Source of the DNA: Lentisphaeria bacterium
GTDB taxonomy: Bacteria > Verrucomicrobiota > Lentisphaeria > Oligosphaerales > Oligosphaeraceae
Length of the DNA stretch: 6,022 nt
Direction: 5' to 3'
Assembly (NCBI GenBank): GCA_016287975.1
Contig: JAEEXV010000299.1
Span: forward strand, 1 to 6,022
The notes under the pieces are model-generated. The model was not told the DNA's origin. It saw nothing but the letters and a program-made list of their open reading frames with translations, and did no database searches. Made by a program: the position numbers and the translations under genes. Of the stretch, positions 1 to 5,597 are shown piece after piece. How positions within the stretch are numbered: position 1 is the stretch's first letter; each line of letters starts with the position of its first letter.

Positions 1-2
1 CC

Positions 3-110
3 TCGCCGGTCTCCGAGCCCTCGCCGGTCTCCGAGCCCTCGCCGGTCTCCGAGCCCTCGCCGGTCTCCGAGCCCTCGCCGGTCTCCGAGCCCTCGCCGGT
101 CTCCGAGCCC
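3..110 (+). repeat. Six perfect tandem copies of an 18-bp coding repeat (SPVSEP)
   Basis: The unit TCGCCGGTCTCCGAGCCC occurs six times head to tail with no substitution, and the array continues beyond the left edge (bases 1-2 match the unit end). Each unit is six codons, so copy-number change lengthens or shortens the protein linker without shifting frame. Identity at third positions points to recent slippage or recombination, or strong homogenisation. Confidence 0.97.
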
Positions 111-920
111 TCTTGTCCGTCGCAGCCTCCCGAGACCTGGCCGAAGACGATCCCAGACGGGAACGGGAACCAATACCTCCCCGATGGCCTGACCATTTCT
201 GGCGGTCCCTCGTGGCTGAACGGCCGCTGGCATCGTTGCGGTCGGGACTACTCGGGGGTCTACCCCAACGGTCGCTTCACAAGCAACGCGATGATCTGGC
301 CAGACGGAGATTCCTCCCAGTCGGCGCTGGCTGGTGACCTCGTGTTCTGGAATGCCCAGACGGGGAATTACATGGCCATCAGTGGCTGGGACGGCTCCTA
401 CTTTGGCGTCTGGACCGTGACGGGCACCTGCCTGGACTGGGAAGGCGTCGGCGAGGGCAACGAGTTCGCGCTGGATTCCAGCCGCTGGCCGATCGACGTC
501 TACGACAGCAGGAACACCGATCCTTCGGACAGCGAAGGCCGCGACGCGACGGTCTGGCCGTGGAAGATCGGTCGATGGGATTTCGACCCGACCCAGGACC
601 CGCCCGACACCTACATCGTCGTCTCCTCGGGAACCGCCATTGTGCTTTACTGGGGCGAAACCACGCCTTCCACGCCTTCCACGCCGTCCGCGCCGTCCGC
701 GCCATCGGAACCGCCGCAGCCTTCCGAGCCGTCCACGCCGTCGGAACCGCCGCAGCCTTCCGAGCCGTCCACGCCGTCGGAACCGCCGCAGCCTTCCGCA
801 TCGCCGTCTTCTCCTCCCCCGCTGCACATTTCTCTCATATATGGCGACTATCCCGCCATCGGGGCGGGCAATGCCTCGACGCCCGCCGAAGCCCGCCACG
901 ACGCCCTCCTCAAATCCTAA
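3..920 (+). CDS. Modular Ser/Pro-repeat phage protein, C-terminal part (probable tail fibre or stalk component)
   Basis: The frame is open at the left edge, so this is a 5'-truncated gene; 305 residues are visible and the ATG at 291 is only an internal Met. Visible residues 1-36 are six copies of the hexapeptide SPVSEP. Residues about 37-219 form a Trp/Gly/Asp-rich, probably globular beta domain (WPDG, ISGWDGSYFGVW, WPWKIGRWDFD). Residues about 220-273 are a second linker rich in Ser, Pro, Glu and Thr, and about 274-305 are a short tail ending LLKS. The layout of globular modules joined by low-complexity Pro linkers resembles phage fibre or stalk proteins and other secreted adhesive proteins. 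I do not recognise the globular domain. Its place upstream of other late genes and pointing toward them supports a virion role. That role is inference. Confidence 0.72.
   Translation, partial: SPVSEPSPVSEPSPVSEPSPVSEPSPVSEPSPVSEPSCPSQPPETWPKTIPDGNGNQYLPDGLTISGGPSWLNGRWHRCGRDYSGVYPNGRFTSNAMIWPDGDSSQSALAGDLVFWNAQTGNYMAISGWDGSYFGVWTVTGTCLDWEGVGEGNEFALDSSRWPIDVYDSRNTDPSDSEGRDATVWPWKIGRWDFDPTQDPPDTYIVVSSGTAIVLYWGETTPSTPSTPSAPSAPSEPPQPSEPSTPSEPPQPSEPSTPSEPPQPSASPSSPPPLHISLIYGDYPAIGAGNASTPAEARHDALLKS
705..798 (+). repeat. 36-bp coding repeat, about 2.6 copies (SEPPQPSEPSTP)
   Basis: Identical 36-bp units begin at 705 and 741, and a third copy from 777 matches for 22 bases before diverging at 799. 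The codons give SEPPQPSEPSTP per unit. Shorter Ser-Thr/Ala-Pro triplets just upstream (664-704) look like older, degenerate units. The unit is a multiple of three, so this is another length-variable linker in the same protein. Confidence 0.95.
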
Positions 921-936
921 CCTGTGAGGTCCCAAC

Positions 937-1239
937 ATGCTGAAATCCTTCAATGCTACCCTTGCCGCGAACACTGCGGCCACTCTTCTCACCGCAGCCT
1001 CTGGCCATGAGATCCTCGCGGTCGGCCTCCGCATCAACGGCGGACAGAACGGCGGGACGGTTACGCTGACCAAGAACAACGGCTCCTCCGATGTCTTCTC
1101 GGAGACCTACACCGTCGGCGTCGGCGATGTCCTTTCCCTCGACTGCAAGACGGCCTTCCCCTCGGGCTATTCCTGGAAGGCGCTCTCCGACACCGCTGGC
1201 GTCCAGATCGATGTCTGCGCCGACGACATGGAGGTCTGA
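937..1239 (+). CDS. Small phage late protein, 100 aa, function unknown
   Basis: The ATG at 937 has a good Shine-Dalgarno (GTGAGG at 924-929, seven bases upstream), and the gene sits 16 bases after the previous stop. The protein is small, Gly/Thr/Val-rich, acidic at the C terminus (CADDMEV), and patterned as alternating strands: ILAVGLRING, GTVTLTKNNG, VGVGDVLSLD. This suggests a compact beta sandwich. No signal peptide or membrane segment is visible. Small beta proteins in this position, between a fibre-type gene and a receptor-binding candidate, are often minor virion proteins or fibre accessory factors, but no family is recognised. It is a real gene on account of its ribosome site, spacing and co-directional neighbours. 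Confidence 0.72.
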   Translation: MLKSFNATLAANTAATLLTAASGHEILAVGLRINGGQNGGTVTLTKNNGSSDVFSETYTVGVGDVLSLDCKTAFPSGYSWKALSDTAGVQIDVCADDMEV

Positions 1240-1241
1240 CG

Positions 1242-2252
1242 ATGCCGTACTGGAAACTCCAGCAGAAGAAGACGGTCCCCGCTGTGCTCGGCTTTAGCCT
1301 TTCCGGCCTCTCGACCATCGCGGGGGACTACGTGAAGACGGCGCAGACCTGCAACGGCGCGCCGGTGTACCAGTGCGCGGCGCTGGGTACGTACCTGTAT
1401 GCGGGCGCGTACAACGAATGGGGCATGGACTATTACTACTGGTGTGTCAACTCGTCCATCGTTTCGCAGATCGGGCAGATGGACGACGAGACCATGCAGG
1501 AGGACTGGCTTCCCCTCCTGGGGCGGCTGGGGCTATCCTCGATGGATTTCGACCCCTGGATGTCCGACTACGGCACGGACGACTACATGAAGCCGACGGC
1601 GGCGCTTCTGACGGGGACGTGGTACCGCAACGACGGACAGACGGGCTCCTTCAATGCCTCGGCGACCACCCTCTACAGCCCCTCGCTCCCGCTTCTGGAC
1701 GGGGACGGGGCCGATGAGTTTGGCGTCCTTTCCCGCCGCTCCCTCATGGGGCTGTGGATCGCCGACGTGCTGTGCTTCCAGCGTCTGTCGTCCACGGCCT
1801 CCTTCAGCAGCATCCAGGAGGCGGCCGCCGCATGGGCCTCCGCTGGCGGCTCCTCCGCCACCCGCCTCGCCACCTCCCAGACGGAGGTCGAGGACGGCAA
1901 GGCGTATCCAGACGGATACCAGTCCAGCGAGTGCTTCTGCCGCTGGCAGGGGCAGGTCTTCCTCCCGACGGCGGGGAACTGGAGCGTCTCCTACCAGCAC
2001 GACGACAGCGGCTTCGTCCGCTTCGGCTCGGCGGTCGTCGGCGCCTCTGGTTCCACGACTTCCACCCAGACCGTCGCGCTCGCGGCGGGCTGGCAGGAAA
2101 TCGACATCCTCGTCTCGGACACTGGCGGCAACTGGGGCTCCAGCGTCAAGCTCACCCCGCCAGGCGGTTCGCAGACCGCCCTTTCGTCCCTCCGCAAACG
2201 CTGCCACGTCTCGATGCTTGGCGGCTCCTCCCTTGACTACTCCTACTCATGA
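1242..2252 (+). CDS. Phage late protein with C-terminal PA14-like domain (candidate receptor-binding/virion protein)
   Basis: 336 residues. The start ATG lies two bases after the upstream stop, with GAGGT at 1231-1235 inside the end of that gene as ribosome site. Residues 1-220 are unrecognised: rich in Tyr, Trp, Ser and Asp (for example AGAYNEWGMDYYYW), with no membrane segment. Residues about 225-322 follow the PA14 pattern: a cross-strand W.G.. segment (CRWQGQVFLPTAGNWSVSY), then HDDSGFVRF where PA14 proteins carry a DDG-type turn, a T-rich strand, AAGWQEIDILVSD where the family has 'aG.h.i.i.y', and a final KLTPPGGS strand. PA14 domains bind carbohydrates in many secreted enzymes and adhesins. 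Together with the neighbouring fibre-type gene this suggests host-surface recognition. The domain match is by eye and moderate; the virion role is inferred. Confidence 0.68.
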   Translation: MPYWKLQQKKTVPAVLGFSLSGLSTIAGDYVKTAQTCNGAPVYQCAALGTYLYAGAYNEWGMDYYYWCVNSSIVSQIGQMDDETMQEDWLPLLGRLGLSSMDFDPWMSDYGTDDYMKPTAALLTGTWYRNDGQTGSFNASATTLYSPSLPLLDGDGADEFGVLSRRSLMGLWIADVLCFQRLSSTASFSSIQEAAAAWASAGGSSATRLATSQTEVEDGKAYPDGYQSSECFCRWQGQVFLPTAGNWSVSYQHDDSGFVRFGSAVVGASGSTTSTQTVALAAGWQEIDILVSDTGGNWGSSVKLTPPGGSQTALSSLRKRCHVSMLGGSSLDYSYS

Positions 2253-2986
2253 CCATGCAGGCACCAGACTGGATCATCCCGCTGGGAAGCGGCTCGAAGT
2301 CGAACAACGACGAACTCCGCATCCTTTTGCGCTCCATCGAACGATATGCTCGTCCTCTTGGCCGCGTCATCGTCGTCGGGACTGCGCTGCCTGGCTGGCT
2401 GACTGGCGTGGAGACGCTGGCGGTGGCGGACACGGACAAGCGGACGAAGGACGCGAACCTGCTGCGGAAGGCGTCGGAGGCGATTCGGCGCTTCCATGTG
2501 GAGGAGGCCGTTCTGACTGCCGACGACCGCGCAATCATGCGGCCGCTTGACGTTGCGAAGATGCCCCCGATCTGGAACGGCTGGGGCAAGTCCCATTTCG
2601 CCCCTGGCGAGGGCGACAAGAAGTACTGGCCATGGAATGCGCAGATGTACCGCACCTTCGAACTCGCCGAGGCGCTGGGCCTCGACCTGAAGCACCATTA
2701 CGATTCGCACTGCCCGCAGCTTTTCCATCGGGCGGGGGCGCTGATGGAGCGCCTGGGCGTCGTCGACTTCTCCCTCGGATACTGCTGGTTCACACTCCTG
2801 CGGACGCTGGAGCGCGAGACGGGCGGCGAGAACCAGTCGCGCTGGCGTTCCAGCCATGACAGCATGGCCCAGGTGAAAGCCCCCTTCGACAAGCCCTTCG
2901 CGGGCTATACCGACGACGGCTTCCTGAATGGCCTTCGTGAACGGCTGTTCCATATCTTCCCCAATAAATCCCATTTCGAAAAATGA
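2249..2986 (+). CDS. Phage-encoded Stealth-like glycosyltransferase
   Basis: 245 residues. Near the N terminus are ELRILLRSIER (22-32), VIVVGTALPGWL (40-51), then KDANLLRKASEAIRR (67-81) and TADDRAIMRPLD (90-101). This order parallels the second conserved region of Stealth-type sugar-phosphate transferases and related phage glycosyltransferases: an ELR.sLRSie helix, a Rossmann strand leading to a P.WL turn, a helix, and an acidic DD pair that binds metal or nucleotide-sugar. Further on, HYDSHCPQLFHRAG (about 150-163) matches the 'H.P' segment of the same group. The start overlaps the upstream stop (ATGA) without a Shine-Dalgarno, so coupling is likely; an alternative ATG lies at 2255. Donor and acceptor are unknown. 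It may modify phage fibres or host surface glycans. Confidence 0.62.
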   Translation: MTMQAPDWIIPLGSGSKSNNDELRILLRSIERYARPLGRVIVVGTALPGWLTGVETLAVADTDKRTKDANLLRKASEAIRRFHVEEAVLTADDRAIMRPLDVAKMPPIWNGWGKSHFAPGEGDKKYWPWNAQMYRTFELAEALGLDLKHHYDSHCPQLFHRAGALMERLGVVDFSLGYCWFTLLRTLERETGGENQSRWRSSHDSMAQVKAPFDKPFAGYTDDGFLNGLRERLFHIFPNKSHFEK

Positions 2987-3408
2987 CCGACCTGAACTTC
3001 AACTTCCTTCGCCGACAGGCGGAACTCTACGGGCTGTCGGGCCGCGAACTGCTGGACCGCCCCGACGAGGAACTCGCCGCGATCTGTAATGGCATCGGCG
3101 CCCAGTGGATGGACAAGCTGTCCATCGGCGGGAAGACCTTCTCGGACTTCCTCAACGACCTGTGGCCGAACTGGGTGGTCTGCGCGTGCATCCACGACGT
3201 GCGCTATCATCTTGGCGGCACGGAGGCCATGCGGAAGGCGGCCGACGAGGAGTTCCGAGACAACTGCCGCCGCGTGATCGCGGCGCAGTACGGCGCCTTC
3301 GACATCCGCCGCTGGCGGGGTTGGTGGGAGGCGCGGGCCGCCTTCAAGGTTCTTCGGAAGTTCGGGGAAAAGGCGTTCAATACGAAAGTGGAGGCATCCA
3401 ATGACTGA
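2983..3408 (+). CDS. Phospholipase A2-like phage protein
   Basis: 141 residues, starting at an ATGA overlap with the glycosyltransferase gene and lacking a clear Shine-Dalgarno. The central part shows a phospholipase A2-type layout: a Cys/Gly loop CNGIG (35-39) comparable to the calcium loop X-C-G-X-G; the helix CACIHDVRY (67-75) with the HDxxY signature, His71 being the candidate catalytic base; and a second helix RKAADEEFRDNC (84-95), where Asp88 matches the AD..F Asp of parvovirus VP1 and prokaryotic PLA2 proteins. There is no signal peptide. The C-terminal part is Trp/Arg-rich and basic. If active, it would cleave the sn-2 acyl ester of phospholipids using Ca2+. Being next to a holin-like gene suggests lysis or membrane disruption; a virion-borne entry role is also possible. 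Assignment is by motif only. Confidence 0.58.
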   Translation: MTDLNFNFLRRQAELYGLSGRELLDRPDEELAAICNGIGAQWMDKLSIGGKTFSDFLNDLWPNWVVCACIHDVRYHLGGTEAMRKAADEEFRDNCRRVIAAQYGAFDIRRWRGWWEARAAFKVLRKFGEKAFNTKVEASND

Positions 3409-3673
3409 CACTCAGCGTGATGAACTTCTCATCCGGCTCGCGTCCGATGTCGCGGAAGTGAAACTGATGACCGGCAACGACTACAAGGCGCTTTACGGGA
3501 ATGGCAAGCCTGGTCTTCTCGACGCCATGGCCGTCATGGAGCGCCGGGTCTCCGAACTGGAGGGTGAAGTCAAGGCCCGGAGGCGCCACTGGGTCGCCGT
3601 CTGCGGCATCATCGCCTGGGTCGCCAGCGCCGCCATCAACCTGCTCGGCGCCTGGATCCAGCATGGGAGGTAA
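3401..3673 (+). CDS. Coiled-coil, single-TM protein (holin/XhlA-like)
   Basis: 90 residues. The ATG overlaps the previous gene by eight bases and has a strong ribosome site (GTGGAGG, 3388-3394). Residues about 40-62 form a charged heptad-like helix (MERRVSELEGEVKARRR), followed by one hydrophobic segment at about 64-85 (WVAVCGIIAWVASAAINLLGAW) and a short tail, QHGR. An N-terminal coiled coil joined by a basic patch to one C-terminal TM helix is the layout of XhlA/hemolysin-type phage lysis proteins and some small holins. The place just before a lipoprotein gene at the operon end fits a lysis role. No dual-start motif or second TM helix is seen. Other small phage membrane proteins remain possible. 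Confidence 0.6.
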   Translation: MTDTQRDELLIRLASDVAEVKLMTGNDYKALYGNGKPGLLDAMAVMERRVSELEGEVKARRRHWVAVCGIIAWVASAAINLLGAWIQHGR

Positions 3674-3679
3674 ACTGAC

Positions 3680-3991
3680 ATGAAACGCATCATCGCACTA
3701 TTGGCCGCCGCCGTATTTCTCAGCGGCTGCACTGGCATCCGCTACATCACGACCGACCTGAAAGGCAAGTCTGTCGTGATTGTGAAATCCGGCTGGGGGG
3801 TGGATCTCTCGGTCGGCGCCGTCTCCGACGCCGGGGCGCCGGTCTCCGTCGAAGCCGGGCGGATCGCCACCGTCTATGTCAGTGCAAAAGACGGGGACAA
3901 GTTGCCCTCCGGCCTGGCGGACATCATCCGGGCCGCGCGCGGTGACATTGAGATCACCGCCACCGGCATTAAGGAAAGCGCCGGCAAATAG
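3680..3991 (+). CDS. Small phage lipoprotein (possible lysis accessory/outer spanin-like)
   Basis: 103 residues, six bases after the previous stop, with GGGAGG at 3665-3670 as ribosome site. The N terminus is a classic lipoprotein signal: MKR, hydrophobic IIALLAAAVF, lipobox LSGC with Cys17 as the lipidated residue. Thr at +2 predicts outer-membrane sorting by the E. coli Lol rule. The mature 87 residues look like alternating strands (KSVVIVKSGWGVDLSVG, VEAGRIATVYVSA) with a short helix. Being last in the run and following a holin-like gene suggests a lysis accessory such as an outer spanin, but it lacks the Pro-rich character of Rz1 and no inner spanin is seen beside it. A surface-exclusion or superinfection lipoprotein is a fair alternative. 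Confidence 0.66.
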   Translation: MKRIIALLAAAVFLSGCTGIRYITTDLKGKSVVIVKSGWGVDLSVGAVSDAGAPVSVEAGRIATVYVSAKDGDKLPSGLADIIRAARGDIEITATGIKESAGK

Positions 3992-3998
3992 CCTTTTT

Positions 3999-4083
3999 GC
4001 GGCCTCCCTGCTTTGCGGGGCTTGTGCTCGCCGCCCTATATGCGGGCGGGGAGAAAGCAGGAGCATACAGGGGCCGCTTTTTT
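3999..4083 (+). terminator. Nested stem structure with T6 tail, late-operon terminator candidate
   Basis: Three complementary pairs nest inside one another: GCGGCC 3999-4004 with GGCCGC 4072-4077, CCTGCTTT 4007-4014 with AAAGCAGG 4054-4061, and CCGCCC 4031-4036 with GGGCGG 4044-4049. The outer stem is followed directly by six T residues (4078-4083), as in an intrinsic terminator reading rightward. It begins eight bases after the lipoprotein stop. A competing small hairpin (4006-4020) would exclude the middle stem. At about 80 bases it is much larger than a usual intrinsic terminator, so a structured RNA is also possible. Confidence 0.55.
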
Positions 4084-4146
4084 CGCCGTCCGGTCCGGCA
4101 TTCGTCCTTTGGTGAGCGGGAGAGAGTGCGCCGGGCCGGGCGGTTC

Positions 4147-5445
4147 TTATCTTTTTTCTATTGCTTTAAGTGCGGCGATGGCCGCGTCCAGTTTGCCGTC
4201 CGGGATCCGTGCGGCGACCTCCATTAGCCGTGCGCGCTTTTTTCGGGCGCCGTCTTCGGCGGCGGGGGAAAGGACCTCCCCCAATACGTCCCGCGACAGC
4301 ATGTTCACCTGGGCGATCTTCTGGGCGTCGGTGACGTGGGCGCTGTAATATGCGGTCATCTCCGGTGTCATGTGCCCGACAATGGCCTGGACGGTGGTCA
4401 GCGGGATCCCCGCCTGGGTCGCCAGCCAGCAGAAGGTGTGGCGGCAACTATGCAGGTCCTTCCGGACGACGGCGCGGCCCCGGCCCTCGACTTCCTCCGT
4501 GGCCTCTATGCCGCATTTGCGAAGGGTGGCCTGGATTCTGCGGGATATGGTCTCCGGGTTGCTGGCGTACTGCGCCGCCTGATCCGGCAGCACATACTCG
4601 CCTTCTCGGGGCTGTCCGAGGAGGAATTGGCGCAGCTGCGGCATGATGGGGATGGTGGTCTCCTGGCCCGTCTTGCGCTGTTTCCGGACGATGACGCCGC
4701 GTTCCAGATCCACCTCCCGCCAGCGCAGGGTGCAGATGTCGCCACGCCGCAGGCCGGTGGTGATCGCCAGCAGGAAGAGGGGGCGGGTGAAGTCGTCGGC
4801 CTCCTGGAAGATCCGCTGGAGTTCCTCGATGCTGTATGCCTCCCGCTTCTCCGCCTGTTGCTCCATCCGGGGGATGGCCTGGAACGGATTGTCGACCAGC
4901 CCCGCGTCTTCTTTGAGCAGTTCGAACACCTGACGAATCGCCTGGTGCCGGATGTTCACCGTCCTCCCGGTGATGTGCTTGTCTTTCAGGGTGTACTTCT
5001 TTTTCCCCCGGCCCTTGATCTTGGCCGTGAAGCGCCCCTGGTCCCGCAGTTGCGCGATGTATTCTTCCGCCATTCCCCTCGTCACGTCCGTCAAGTTCGG
5101 CGCCTCCGGGTGTCGCTTGTCCATGAAGTCCAGGAAGTCCTGCCAGAAACTGCGTTTGGCCCTGGCCTGCCGCTCCGACGGCCGCCTCCGCATCGGCTTC
5201 GCCTCCGCCAGCCCGAAGGCCTCCGACAAGGGGATCCGCCGTCCGCCGGTCAATTCCTCCCGGAAGTTCTCCACCAGCGCCTTGACAGACCGCTGCTCTT
5301 TGAGGCGCATTAACTCCTTTTCCCTTTCTTTCGCGTATTTTTGCGCCTGGTCTTTATTCTGGCATCCCTGGCAGGTTCCGGAGTACCTCTTCCGGTTGAC
5401 CATCGCTTCCCAATACCATTTTCCGCCTTTTTCTCGTATTAGCAT
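4147..5445 (-). CDS. int: Tyrosine recombinase (prophage integrase)
   Basis: Catalyses site-specific recombination between phage and host attachment sites through a covalent 3'-phosphotyrosine intermediate. With the start at 5445 it is 432 residues; the frame extends to an ATG at 5478 (443 residues). I prefer 5445 because AAGGAG lies six bases upstream and the protein then begins MLIREKGGKWYW, typical of integrase N-terminal arm-binding domains. Numbering from the long form, the core-binding domain spans about 85-200 and the catalytic domain about 215-385. Catalytic residues are Arg244 (TTGLRRGD), Lys269 (RKTGQETTIPI), His343-x-x-Arg346 (HSCRH), His369 (VGHM) and Tyr378 (TAYYSAH); the His369-Tyr378 spacing of nine is as in XerD. 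About 60 charged residues follow. It is convergent with the late genes, and its 5' end faces the attachment site. Confidence 0.95.
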   Translation of the reverse strand: MLIREKGGKWYWEAMVNRKRYSGTCQGCQNKDQAQKYAKEREKELMRLKEQRSVKALVENFREELTGGRRIPLSEAFGLAEAKPMRRRPSERQARAKRSFWQDFLDFMDKRHPEAPNLTDVTRGMAEEYIAQLRDQGRFTAKIKGRGKKKYTLKDKHITGRTVNIRHQAIRQVFELLKEDAGLVDNPFQAIPRMEQQAEKREAYSIEELQRIFQEADDFTRPLFLLAITTGLRRGDICTLRWREVDLERGVIVRKQRKTGQETTIPIMPQLRQFLLGQPREGEYVLPDQAAQYASNPETISRRIQATLRKCGIEATEEVEGRGRAVVRKDLHSCRHTFCWLATQAGIPLTTVQAIVGHMTPEMTAYYSAHVTDAQKIAQVNMLSRDVLGEVLSPAAEDGARKKRARLMEVAARIPDGKLDAAIAALKAIEKR

Positions 5446-5451
5446 CTTCCG

Positions 5452-5457
5452 CTCCTT
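5452..5457 (-). promoter_or_regulatory. Shine-Dalgarno deciding the integrase start
   Basis: On the minus strand this reads AAGGAG, six bases before the ATG at 5445. The upstream ATG at 5478 has only GAGGTG about nine bases before it. Both are usable, but the internal site is the stronger match and its spacing is better. Confidence 0.6.
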
Positions 5458-5505
5458 TTCCGGTGACCGAACTCCCATAATATAGCACCTCGCCGGGCGT
5501 TCTGG

Positions 5506-5527
5506 ATTACGGAAAAATTACGGAAAA
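5506..5527. repeat. Perfect tandem 11-bp direct repeat, candidate integrase arm-type sites
   Basis: ATTACGGAAAA occurs at 5506-5516 and again at 5517-5527 with no gap and no mismatch. The repeat lies between the integrase start and the att core, where tyrosine recombinases of the lambda class bind short direct repeats with their N-terminal domain. The 11-bp period places both copies on the same face of the helix. That they bind integrase is inferred from position. Confidence 0.6.
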
Positions 5528-5549
5528 TCGCTGTCTTTGACCTGTTTGA

Positions 5550-5577
5550 TATATATTAAGACATTCGTTGTAAGAAA
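5550..5577 (-). promoter_or_regulatory. Weak candidate integrase promoter
   Basis: On the minus strand, TTTCTT (5577-5572) and TATATA (5555-5550) are separated by 16 bases in an AT-rich stretch about 105 bases upstream of the preferred integrase start. The -35 match is poor. The sequence is AT-rich enough for such boxes to arise by chance, and the host sigma-factor preference is unknown. Confidence 0.25.
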
Positions 5578-5597
5578 GTTGTATTTTTTAATCAATC

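Noticed and set aside
1..110. CRISPR array
   Set aside because: Repeats are directly abutting 18-bp units without spacers and lie in frame in a protein-coding sequence.
1533..2207. 224-codon minus-strand open frame opposite the PA14-like gene
   Set aside because: Composition is Arg/Gly/Ala-biased as expected of antisense GC-rich code; the plus-strand gene has operon context and a domain match.
1242..2252. Diversity-generating retroelement target
   Set aside because: No template/variable repeat pair, reverse transcriptase or accessory gene is seen in the window.
1654..2550. 298-codon plus-strand frame across the PA14-protein/glycosyltransferase junction
   Set aside because: The product is dominated by Pro, Arg, Ser and Ala runs typical of an out-of-frame reading, and it overlaps two better-supported genes.
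4084..4146. Integrase terminator or small gene in the gap between the convergent genes
   Set aside because: GC-rich with short imperfect palindromes (around 4086-4100 and 4131-4143), but none has the A run to its left needed for a minus-strand intrinsic terminator, and no credible small ORF is present.
4336..5313. 325-codon rightward open frame antisense to the integrase
   Set aside because: It is a GC-rich shadow of the integrase, whose minus-strand product has a full catalytic set. The antisense product is Leu/Arg/Pro-rich, without recognisable domains or a suitable ribosome site.
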